A DNA stretch of 5,199 nt, from positions 1 through 5,199 of the forward strand of contig CAJUJI010000174.1 of the NCBI GenBank assembly GCA_910586875.1, given 5' to 3'. Positions 1 to 4,619 of the stretch are shown in pieces. Numbering within the stretch: position 1 is the first letter of the stretch; every line of letters starts with the position of its first letter. A program made the translations under genes and the position numbers. This DNA comes from an uncultured Anaerotruncus sp. Lineage in GTDB: Bacteria > Bacillota > Clostridia > Oscillospirales > Ruminococcaceae. The notes under the pieces were generated by a model. The model worked only from the letters and a program-made list of their open reading frames with translations. It ran no database searches and had not been told where the DNA came from.

Positions 1-15
1 CATATAACATATATC

Positions 16-26
16 ATGTCCTACAA
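16..26. promoter_or_regulatory. Second copy of the putative GntR/FadR-family operator
   Basis: ATGTCCTACAA matches the reverse complement of the perfect palindrome at 827-837 (TTGTCCTACAA) in 10 of 11 positions, and the 11-mer TGTCCTACAAG is shared exactly. It lies beyond the 3' end of the regulator gene, in AT-rich sequence at the window edge, where a promoter for a gene reading off the left side could be. The inference is that the adjacent regulator binds here to control that unseen neighbour. The target gene is outside the window. Confidence 0.5.
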
Positions 27-32
27 GTTAGG

Positions 33-57
33 GGAAAAAGAAGCGAGCCTCTTTTCC
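33..57 (-). terminator. Possible weak intrinsic terminator after the GntR-family gene
   Basis: On the minus strand GGAAAAGAGG can pair with CTTCTTTTTCC around a CTCG tetraloop, with one G-T pair and one bulged T. The 3' arm supplies a run of five T. It sits 36 bases past the stop codon at 94-96. The stem is AT-rich and the T-run is inside the stem, so termination would be modest. It could instead be chance pairing of purine and pyrimidine runs. Confidence 0.35.
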
Positions 58-93
58 AAACGGTGCACAAGCGAAATGCGCGACGAACAAACC

Positions 94-780
94 CTATTTG
101 AAGAAATCCGCCAAACGGGTCAGGTTATATTCGGTCTGGCGCTGGTAGAGCTTGAGCGTATGCTTGACATCGCGGCGGCACAGGCTTTTGGTGATTTCTT
201 CGTGCATATCCAGGCCGAATCCGTAGCTTGCAGGGACGCTGTTCATCTCCATGAGGATGCTTACCATCAGCTCCCGATTGCAGAGCATCGAGCGTTTGAG
301 AAATTCGTTGTGGGAGCAGCAGACCACCGCATAATGGAAGTCAAAGTCGTTGTTGCTGAACTGTACGATGTCGTCGGCCGTGTCGCGCATCCCCTGCAAG
401 GCGTTGCGCAGCCGGTCGAAATCCTCCTCGGTGGCGTATTTGGCGGAAAGCTCGATGGCGGAATATTCCACACTCTGCCGAAACTCCATCAGGCTGATGA
501 ACGCCTGCTCGGTCAGTGCGATGCTCGCATCGGGCACCGCGTAATTCTGCGGGTTGGAGACGAACGAGCCCATCCCCTGACGGGTCACAATCAGCCGTTC
601 GCTGCGCAAACGCTGCAAAGCCTCGCGGATGACCACCCGGCTGACCGAAAACTGTGCGGCAAGCTTGTTTTCGCTGGCGATTTTTTCCCCTTCGTTCCAG
701 CTCTTGGATAGGATCATCTCGCGAATCTGGCGGTAAACCTCATTCACCAGGTTTTTTTTCTCTATTTTTACAATTTCCAA
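94..780 (-). CDS. FadR-subfamily GntR transcriptional regulator (wHTH + FCD domain)
   Basis: A 228-residue DNA-binding repressor or activator of the GntR superfamily. Residues about 9-75 form the winged helix-turn-helix: SENKLAAQFSVSRVVIREAL is the typical recognition-helix region, followed by the wing RQGMGSFV. Residues about 90-225 match the all-helical FCD ligand-binding domain, with the D-x3-H metal motif (D145, H149) and a further histidine at H193 (DMHEEI). The position that is usually histidine in the last FCD helix appears to be Q215, so the metal site may be altered. FCD regulators usually sense organic acids, sugar acids or amino-acid metabolites; the ligand here cannot be read. The start is a TTG codon (778-780) preceded by AAAAGG about 10 bases upstream; no better start lies nearby. 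The gene has its own promoter (850-878) with a palindromic operator just downstream, which suggests autoregulation. Length is normal for the family. Confidence 0.93.
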   Translation of the reverse strand: MEIVKIEKKNLVNEVYRQIREMILSKSWNEGEKIASENKLAAQFSVSRVVIREALQRLRSERLIVTRQGMGSFVSNPQNYAVPDASIALTEQAFISLMEFRQSVEYSAIELSAKYATEEDFDRLRNALQGMRDTADDIVQFSNNDFDFHYAVVCCSHNEFLKRSMLCNRELMVSILMEMNSVPASYGFGLDMHEEITKSLCRRDVKHTLKLYQRQTEYNLTRLADFFK

Positions 781-826
781 TGTTATACAACCTTTTTATG
801 AGCAATCATTCGATTGTTTCAGTATC

Positions 827-837
827 TTGTAGGACAA
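827..837. promoter_or_regulatory. Palindromic operator TTGTAGGACAA in the GntR-gene leader
   Basis: TTGT-AGG-ACAA is a perfect inverted repeat of the TTGTnnnACAA type recognised by many FadR-subfamily GntR proteins. It lies 12 bases downstream of the -10 box of the minus-strand promoter at 850-878, covering roughly +5 to +16, where a bound protein would block transcription of the regulator's own gene. A near-identical copy is at 16-26. Binding is inferred from palindrome shape, position and the neighbouring regulator. Confidence 0.6.
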
Positions 838-849
838 CTTACAAGCGAC

Positions 850-878
850 AGTATAACCAAACAACCGATAAAAGTCAA
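850..878 (-). promoter_or_regulatory. Sigma-A promoter of the GntR-family regulator gene
   Basis: On the minus strand TTGACT (873-878) and TATACT (850-855) are separated by exactly 17 bases, a near-consensus housekeeping promoter. The predicted transcription start is around 843, giving a leader of about 60 bases before the TTG start codon at 780. The palindromic operator at 827-837 falls just inside the transcript. Confidence 0.75.
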
Positions 879-944
879 TTGCTTTTTTATGATTTTAGAA
901 CATCCTCTAAAAAGAGGTTGCGTTTTCGGCCACATCCCACAAAG

Positions 945-970
945 AAAACGCGCGCTCAAAAAGGCGCGCG
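945..970 (-). terminator. Intrinsic terminator of the ArgZ-like/TPR operon
   Basis: On the minus strand CGCGCGC (970-964) pairs with GCGCGCG (955-949) around the 8-base loop CTTTTTGA, followed by TTTTCTTT. The hairpin begins 9 bases after the TAG stop of the TPR gene (980-982). A strong GC stem with a T-rich tail directly after the last gene makes this a convincing rho-independent terminator. It insulates the GntR gene, which has its own promoter further on. Confidence 0.8.
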
Positions 971-979
971 CTTCGGCGG

Positions 980-1375
980 CTATTTGTTGTAGTGCCTGAC
1001 ACACTGCTTTTGGGTGAGCTGGATGAAATCTTGCGTGTCCTCATCCTGCGGGTCCAAGCGCAGGGCAGCTTGAAAGCAGCGCAGCGCCTTTCTGAAATGC
1101 ATGGAAAAATAATAGGCGTACCCCAGCCGGTAATGCCAGAGAGGGTCGTTTTCCCCCTGCTGCTGAACCGATTCCAACAGGGCGATCGACCGCTTTAGAT
1201 ATTGACTGCTTTCATCCTCCATCACCACCAGATTGTTATAGGCTCTGGCCAGCTGGCAGATCAGCTCGTAGTCCCATTCTGCCTGCGGGATTGCCTCAAT
1301 CGCGTCGATGATTTTTTGAAAGGCATTATCGTCATGCCATTGCTTCAGTTGGTTTAAAAACGATAGATCCGCCAT
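980..1375 (-). CDS. Small TPR (tetratricopeptide repeat) protein
   Basis: A 131-residue, all-helical, soluble protein without signal peptide or membrane segment. Two helical-pair repeats are visible: about 33-70 (YELICQLARAYNNL then YLKRSIALLESV) and about 76-110 (DPLWHYRLGYAYYF then FRKALRCFQAALRLDP). The second has the canonical TPR pattern W-LGxAY...A...F..AL.L-P. TPRs mediate protein-protein contacts, so no enzyme activity is expected. The ATG at 1375 is chosen because AAGGAG (1390-1385) lies 9 bases upstream; the in-frame start at 1405 would add ten residues and put the ribosome site inside the gene. It lies 26 bases behind the ArgZ-like gene with no terminator between, so the two are probably co-transcribed. 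Similar small TPR proteins are common in Clostridia, but I know of no assigned role. C-terminal residues QDEDTQDFIQ are acidic and polar. Confidence 0.85.
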   Translation of the reverse strand: MADLSFLNQLKQWHDDNAFQKIIDAIEAIPQAEWDYELICQLARAYNNLVVMEDESSQYLKRSIALLESVQQQGENDPLWHYRLGYAYYFSMHFRKALRCFQAALRLDPQDEDTQDFIQLTQKQCVRHYNK

Positions 1376-1401
1376 TGCGTTTCGCTCCTTTCCTAAGTTC
1401 A

Positions 1402-2496
1402 TCACTTGTTTTGGACGCCGCGCCAGAGATTTACAACAAAATCCTGCACATTGGCGACGATGGTGGTCACCGAAAGGCTCCCGCGGTCGCGCAGCTTGTT
1501 CACCGCGAATTCCGAGATATCAACGCTGTAGAAATAGGTGGGGCGCACCACGCCGTTTACCACCCGATAGGAAGGGGTCATATTGCCGGTGGCGATGGTG
1601 TGCAGCGCGGTTGCCATACAGATCACCGTTGTTGCGCGGCTCACCTGCTCGCGCATGGCGTTCTGCCCCGCGTAAACGTCGGCGTAAACCTCCGGCAGCG
1701 GGCCGTCGTCGCGGATGGAGCCGGTCAGCACAAACGGCACCCCCAGCTGGTTGCAGGCGTAAAGAATGCCGTTGTCAATCCTTTCCTGCTGCAAAAAGGC
1801 GGGGATGGAGCCGCAAAGACGCACCTGATTGATCGTGTCGATGTGGTTGTAATGTCCGGCGGGCTGCCCCTGCTGGGTGTAGATGTCCTGACCGAGCGCG
1901 GTGCCCAGGTAAGCCGCCTCTAAATCGTGGGTTGCGAGTGCATTGCCCGCAAGCAGCGCGTGCACATAGCCGTGCTCCACCAACCGCTGGAAAGCAAGGC
2001 GGGAGTCGTAATCAAACGCGCAGGCGGGGCCGAGCACCCACACGATGTGTCCATGCTTTCGCTCGTGTTCGAGCAGCTGGTAGAGAAAATCATAGTCGCG
2101 CGAGTAGGCGGTTTCGCGGGAGCGTCCGGTACGAAAGGCAAACGTCTCGGCCTGCTGCTGAGCCGCGGAGAAGCCGCTGGTGTGGACATAAATCCCGTCC
2201 TCGCAATTCTCCCGCCGGCCGGTGAAAACCAGCTCGCCCGCCTTGAGGTTTCGGAACTCTGCCACTGCAATGCGGTCCTCCCGCAAGACCGCGACGCTGT
2301 CCATGCGGCTTTCTTCCGCGAGCAGCCACCTTCCACCCACCTTGAAATATTCCGGAAAGATGGTGGTGGCGTGGTAGTGCTCCGGTGCAACACCGTCCCG
2401 CGGCGCAGGCTGGAGCACCGCATCAGGCGCCTGCTGAAATATGGGGTCGCCAAAGTCCGGAGGAAGATATTCGGGCAGACGAAATGTAGAATCCAT
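1402..2496 (-). CDS. ArgZ/AgrE C-terminal-like (TIGR00300, ornithine cyclodeaminase-type) protein
   Basis: A 364-residue cytoplasmic protein related to the TIGR00300 family, which includes archaeal ornithine cyclodeaminase and the C-terminal half of cyanobacterial AgrE/ArgZ. Those enzymes use NAD to convert ornithine to proline and ammonia. Residues about 40-108 resemble the first C-terminal subdomain (HATTIFPEYFKVGGRW, then RMD, FRNLKAGELV). Residues about 150-350 carry the Rossmann-like part: HALLAGNALATHDLE (179-193), GSIRDDGPLPE (259-269), ALHTIATGNMTPS (297-309) and VDISEFAVNKLRDRGS (325-340), all close to what I recall for AgrE. There is no N-terminal arginine dihydrolase domain. About seven extra residues before VDIS and a changed glycine-rich turn (GPACAFDYDS, 156-165) make the substrate uncertain. 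The ATG at 2496 has AAGGAGG five bases upstream; the in-frame start at 2571 lies upstream of the predicted transcription start. First gene of an operon with the TPR gene. Confidence 0.8.
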   Translation of the reverse strand: MDSTFRLPEYLPPDFGDPIFQQAPDAVLQPAPRDGVAPEHYHATTIFPEYFKVGGRWLLAEESRMDSVAVLREDRIAVAEFRNLKAGELVFTGRRENCEDGIYVHTSGFSAAQQQAETFAFRTGRSRETAYSRDYDFLYQLLEHERKHGHIVWVLGPACAFDYDSRLAFQRLVEHGYVHALLAGNALATHDLEAAYLGTALGQDIYTQQGQPAGHYNHIDTINQVRLCGSIPAFLQQERIDNGILYACNQLGVPFVLTGSIRDDGPLPEVYADVYAGQNAMREQVSRATTVICMATALHTIATGNMTPSYRVVNGVVRPTYFYSVDISEFAVNKLRDRGSLSVTTIVANVQDFVVNLWRGVQNK

Positions 2497-2532
2497 AGGA
2501 ACCTCCTTGTTGCTTGTCCATGTTTTTTTTCT

Positions 2533-2561
2533 ATTATACAGGAAAAAATAGCAGCTGTCAG
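2533..2561 (-). promoter_or_regulatory. Sigma-A promoter of the ArgZ-like/TPR operon
   Basis: On the minus strand CTGACA (2556-2561) and a perfect TATAAT (2533-2538) are 17 bases apart. The predicted start of transcription is near 2526, giving a leader of about 30 bases that contains the AAGGAGG ribosome site (2508-2502). This short leader supports the ATG at 2496 as the true start. Confidence 0.75.
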
Positions 2562-2596
2562 CAATTTTCAAAAAATACTGGCTGAGTGCCCATCAA

Positions 2597-2651
2597 AAAG
2601 CGGCGCTGGCAGCCAAATTACCGCTTTCCTGCACCTCTTTTTCGCCGCTTT
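2597..2651. repeat. 9-bp inverted repeat with a third partial arm in the divergent intergenic region
   Basis: AAAGCGGCG (2597-2605) and CGCCGCTTT (2643-2651) are perfect reverse complements 37 bases apart. CCGCTTT (2621-2627) lies between them and can pair with the first seven bases of the left arm instead. The repeat sits between the two divergent promoters (2533-2561 and 2699-2727), upstream of both, so a regulatory site is conceivable. A decayed repeat element or chance is equally possible. Nothing else, and no credible gene, was found in 2562-2698. Confidence 0.35.
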
Positions 2652-2698
2652 GCGGATCCCTGCGTAAAAGATTCCGCACAGTTTGTCAATGAAAAATG

Positions 2699-2727
2699 TT
2701 GACATTATGTGCCGAAATCAATACAAT
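2699..2727 (+). promoter_or_regulatory. Sigma-A promoter of the SWIM-DUF4132 gene
   Basis: A perfect TTGACA (2699-2704) and TACAAT (2722-2727) are separated by 17 bases. The predicted start of transcription is about 2734, which leaves a leader of roughly 58 bases. The -10 box overlaps the left arm of the inverted repeat CAATACC/GGTATTG. Confidence 0.8.
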
Positions 2728-2755
2728 ACCATATAGAGGGTATTGTTTTCTATAT
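2724..2755 (+). promoter_or_regulatory. Two interleaved inverted repeats over the -10 box and leader of the SWIM gene
   Basis: CAATACC (2724-2730) and GGTATTG (2739-2745) form a perfect 7-bp inverted repeat with an 8-base spacer. A second pair, ATATAG (2731-2736) and CTATAT (2750-2755), interlocks with it in the order A-B-A'-B'. The first arm includes the last four bases of the -10 box, so as DNA it would suit a dimeric repressor. Since transcription probably starts near 2734, the RNA would contain only part of the first pair, so a DNA operator is more likely than an RNA switch. No binding protein is identified. Confidence 0.5.
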
Positions 2756-2791
2756 AGTGGAATATGCAAATAATAAAGGAGAGAAGATGGG

Positions 2792-3715
2792 ATGACCATT
2801 CAGGAGATCATACAACAGCTGGGCGCAAGCCAGGAGCAGCTCCAACGGGCGCGCAGCATTGTAGAACGCGGAGAACTCCGCAACCTGCGTCGAACCAGCG
2901 ATGGAACCTTTTTTTGCGGCGAATGTAAAGGTCCTAACAAATTATTTTACCTCACCTCGGCACGAAAGACACCGGACAAAAGAATTGTCCTGCAATGTAA
3001 CTGCGGCAGCGGAGAATCTCCCTGTAAACATGCGCTGGCGCTGCTGCTGGCGTTGACCAGCGGGCGGCCGTTTGCGCCGTTTGCGTTTCCGGACGACAAT
3101 CGGGGCGGATTGGTGCTGGCAGAGCCGCCAAAGCCTGCTTCTGCAAAGCCGGCGGCCAAGCCGGATCAAACGAGCAGCATGTTGGACAAGCCGCTGCGGA
3201 TTGATTTCGGCGGCGAACGGTGGTTTGCAGTAGAGCTGGCACAGGATTTCAGCCTGCGTTATACCGATAGTGAATCCGGCAAGCAGTATAAAACTCTGCC
3301 AAAGCTACATGCGGATGAAGACGCTGAGCAGGCGGAGGATGCAAAGAAACAAATCGCTGGACTGCGTAAGGAGCTGCGCGCCAGTGTGAAGTCGGCGACG
3401 GATACGCTGGAAACAGCGCTGAAGGAGCGTCAGGATTGGTCTGTACAGGATTGGCAGCCGGTGTTTTTGACGGGTACAGCTGTGATGCGGCAGGCTGCGC
3501 AAGGGTTGGTGTGGGTCGCCCGCGCAGGAGCTCAGAAAGCGCAGGCATTCCGCTGCCTGGAGGATGGCAGCTTGGTGCTGTTGGATGGCAAGCAGCTTAC
3601 ACTGCCGAAAAATGCAAGGGTTTCGCTTGCGCAGCCGGAGGAATTGGATGGGCAATGGGAGCAGGTGTTTGCGCAGGCGGGGATTGTTCCCCTCATCAAC
3701 CAGCTGGGCGCCTAA
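2792..3715 (+). CDS. SWIM zinc-finger protein with C-terminal DUF4132-like domain
   Basis: A 307-residue soluble protein. Residues 69-80 contain the SWIM motif C69-x-C71-x6-C78-x-H80, preceded by a possible extra pair C42/C45 (CGEC); SWIM fingers bind DNA or proteins. A low-complexity Ala/Pro/Lys linker spans about 110-128. Residues about 140-307 resemble the DUF4132 domain of WGR/MolR-type proteins: GKQYKTLPKL (163-172), a charged helix 174-215 ending LETALKERQDW, then VMRQAAQGLVW (231-241), AFRCLEDGSLVLLDGKQLTL (252-271), and W289...LINQLGA at the end. This assignment is from remembered family pattern. DUF4132 proteins are usually far longer, so this is a compact version. In E. coli the SWIM gene yehQ lies near molR, which fits a functional link. 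AAAGGAG (2775-2781) is 10 bases before the ATG. Single-gene unit from the promoter at 2699-2727. Molecular function is unknown. Confidence 0.88.
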   Translation: MTIQEIIQQLGASQEQLQRARSIVERGELRNLRRTSDGTFFCGECKGPNKLFYLTSARKTPDKRIVLQCNCGSGESPCKHALALLLALTSGRPFAPFAFPDDNRGGLVLAEPPKPASAKPAAKPDQTSSMLDKPLRIDFGGERWFAVELAQDFSLRYTDSESGKQYKTLPKLHADEDAEQAEDAKKQIAGLRKELRASVKSATDTLETALKERQDWSVQDWQPVFLTGTAVMRQAAQGLVWVARAGAQKAQAFRCLEDGSLVLLDGKQLTLPKNARVSLAQPEELDGQWEQVFAQAGIVPLINQLGA

Positions 3716-3816
3716 AACTCCCCCGCCTTTCAAACCCCATCGCGTCAGCGTATAAAAGTTTTCGCCCGCCTTTTTCAAAAGGCGGCGGGGGTTGAGGGGG
3801 CGGAGCCCCTCATTAT

Positions 3817-3840
3817 GAAGGCACGGCTCGCCGTGCCTTC
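3817..3840. repeat. Perfect 11-bp inverted repeat (REP-like hairpin)
   Basis: GAAGGCACGGC (3817-3827) and GCCGTGCCTTC (3830-3840) are exact reverse complements separated by only TC, giving a very stable stem with an effective four-base loop. There is no T-run on either side in either direction, so it is not a standard intrinsic terminator. It is one module of the repeat block 3754-3927. Confidence 0.75.
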
Positions 3841-3885
3841 GCAAAACGTAGCTTGATCCGTGCAGCGGATTTTGGAAAGGGTGAA

Positions 3886-3913
3886 TTGCCGGCCTATCGC
3901 GATAGGGCGGCAA
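3886..3913. repeat. 28-bp near-perfect palindrome
   Basis: The core CCTATCGCGATAGG (3893-3906) is a perfect 14-base palindrome. It extends outward through one G/G mismatch (3892/3907) into TTGCCG (3886-3891) and CGGCAA (3908-3913), so 13 of 14 symmetric pairs match. Flanking GGAAAGG (3874-3880) and CCTTTTCC (3922-3929) extend the symmetry with one bulge. With no spacer it can be a cruciform or a dimeric protein site. It lies at the right end of the repeat block. Confidence 0.75.
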
Positions 3914-3984
3914 GCGGAAAACCTTTTCCTTGTATTGTTACCTGATGCCATAACCAATGAGACTCCCAATCAACAGATTTCCCC

Positions 3985-4016
3985 AAAGCCTTTTCCCATT
4001 TCGGAAAAGGCTTTTT
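3985..4016 (+). terminator. Intrinsic terminator between the SWIM and PAP2 genes
   Basis: AAAGCCTTTTCC (3985-3996) pairs perfectly with GGAAAAGGCTTT (4003-4014) around the loop CATTTC, and the 3' arm runs into TTTTT (4012-4016). This is a classic rho-independent structure on the plus strand. It lies 270 bases past the SWIM stop codon and just before the PAP2 promoter region, so it separates the two units. The stem is nearly symmetric but lacks a clear T-run on the minus strand. Confidence 0.8.
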
Positions 4017-4025
4017 GTATATTGT

Positions 4026-4055
4026 TTGCAATCTTTTTGCCTACGCGCATAGAAT
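4026..4055 (+). promoter_or_regulatory. Possible sigma-A promoter for the PAP2-amidase operon
   Basis: TTGCAA (4026-4031) and TAGAAT (4050-4055) are 18 bases apart. The -35 matches consensus at four of six positions and the -10 at five. It directly follows the terminator at 3985-4016 and precedes the ribosome site AGGAGG (4071-4076), which is the expected place for a promoter. The boxes are weaker than the other promoters in the window. Confidence 0.45.
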
Positions 4056-4082
4056 ATAAAAAGACATTGCAGGAGGATTCTT

Positions 4083-4601
4083 ATGGATTTAGCAATTGTA
4101 TCCTGGGTGGCAGAGCATCTGCATACCCCCTTTTTAGATTGGCTGATGCCACAGATTACCCGCCTGGGTGACAGCGGAATGCTCTGGCTGTCGCTGAGCT
4201 TCCTCCTGCTGCTGCATAGGCGCACCCGCCGCACAGGACTCACCAGCCTGATTGCGCTCGCGTTGGTGCTGACGGTCGGGCTCGGCGTGCTCAAGCCGCT
4301 GATCGGGCGCGCCCGTCCGTTCACCCATCTGCCCGAGCTGACGCTGCTGATCCCGCCGGAAACGGGCTTTTCCTTCCCCTCTGGACATACCGCATCCAGC
4401 TTTGCGAGCGCGCTGTCCATCCGCTTTGCCAGCAAAAACGGCGGCCGTATTGCGCTTGTTTTCGCCGCGGCCATCGCATTTTCACGGCTGTATCTGTCGG
4501 TGCATTATCTCACAGATATTTTGGCAGGCGTCTTGCTGGGCTGCCTTTGTGCCTATGCCGCCAGATGGCTGACCGATGGCATCTATTCCAAATGGCACTA
4601 G
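4083..4601 (+). CDS. PAP2-family membrane phosphatase
   Basis: A 172-residue integral membrane phosphatase of the PAP2/BcrC type, which removes a phosphate from lipid phosphates or diphosphates such as undecaprenyl diphosphate at the outer face of the membrane. All three signature motifs are present: K71-x6-R78-P79 (KPLIGRARP), P99-S100-G101-H102 (PSGHT) and S134-R135-x5-H141-x3-D145 (SRLYLSVHYLTD). H102 and H141 are the expected catalytic histidines. Hydrophobic segments lie at about 31-45, 53-70, 103-113, 121-135 and 144-160, as expected for a short PAP2 protein. AGGAGG (4071-4076) is 6 bases before the ATG. The next gene starts 18 bases after the stop, so they form an operon. Whether the substrate is undecaprenyl diphosphate, phosphatidylglycerol phosphate or another lipid cannot be read from the sequence. 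Confidence 0.93.
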   Translation: MDLAIVSWVAEHLHTPFLDWLMPQITRLGDSGMLWLSLSFLLLLHRRTRRTGLTSLIALALVLTVGLGVLKPLIGRARPFTHLPELTLLIPPETGFSFPSGHTASSFASALSIRFASKNGGRIALVFAAAIAFSRLYLSVHYLTDILAGVLLGCLCAYAARWLTDGIYSKWH

Positions 4602-4619
4602 AAAAGGAGGCTGGCGCTG

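Larger units (their letters stand above)
3754..3927. repeat. Hairpin-rich intergenic repeat element with imperfect inverted ends
   Basis: This block fills most of the 367-base gap between the SWIM and PAP2 genes and has no plausible coding sequence. Its left end (AAAAGTTTTCGCCCGCC, 3754-3770) resembles the reverse complement of the right end (3906-3927), apart from single-base and three-base insertions. Inside, in order: CCGCCTTTT/AAAAGGCGG (3766-3785), GAGGGG/CCCCTC (3794-3811), an 11-bp hairpin (3817-3840), ATCCG/CGGAT (3856-3870) and a 28-base palindrome (3886-3913). CCCCCGCC (3720-3727) can also pair with GGCGGGGG (3784-3791). The style resembles REP- or MITE-like elements that I recall from Oscillospiraceae genomes. 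No target-site duplication is clear, so the ends are approximate. Confidence 0.55.

Noticed and set aside
16..711. Long open frame on the plus strand opposite the GntR gene (231 codons)
   Set aside because: It is antisense to a clear wHTH-FCD gene, its translation shows no domain, and it has no good ribosome site.
803..816. Short inverted repeat CAATC-ATTC-GATTG in the GntR leader
   Set aside because: Five-base arms in AT-rich leader sequence are expected by chance, and it does not match the operator palindrome.
904..917. Hairpin CCTCT-AAAA-AGAGG upstream of the GntR promoter
   Set aside because: Only five base pairs, no T-run after it in either direction, and a strong terminator already lies at 945-970. 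Probably chance.
1927..2667. Plus-strand open frame of 246 codons opposite the ArgZ-like gene
   Set aside because: It lies antisense to strongly conserved motifs, runs through the promoter at 2533-2561, and encodes nothing recognisable; high-GC third positions explain it.
3305..3913. Minus-strand open frame of 202 codons across the SWIM gene 3' end and the repeat block
   Set aside because: It overlaps the DUF4132-like region antisense and begins inside the hairpin repeat; its composition is Arg/Leu/Pro-rich as in shadow frames.
3754..3927. CRISPR array or structured RNA gene in the hairpin block
   Set aside because: There are no regularly spaced direct repeats, and the hairpins are unrelated in sequence; the layout suits a repeat element better than a CRISPR array or a known riboswitch.
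3750..3935. GTAT on both sides of the repeat element as a target-site duplication
   Set aside because: The right copy (3932-3935) is four bases away from the apparent end, and a four-base match in AT-rich sequence is weak evidence.
3938..4474. Minus-strand open frame of 178 codons opposite the PAP2 gene
   Set aside because: The sense strand carries all three PAP2 motifs; the antisense frame crosses the terminator and promoter region.
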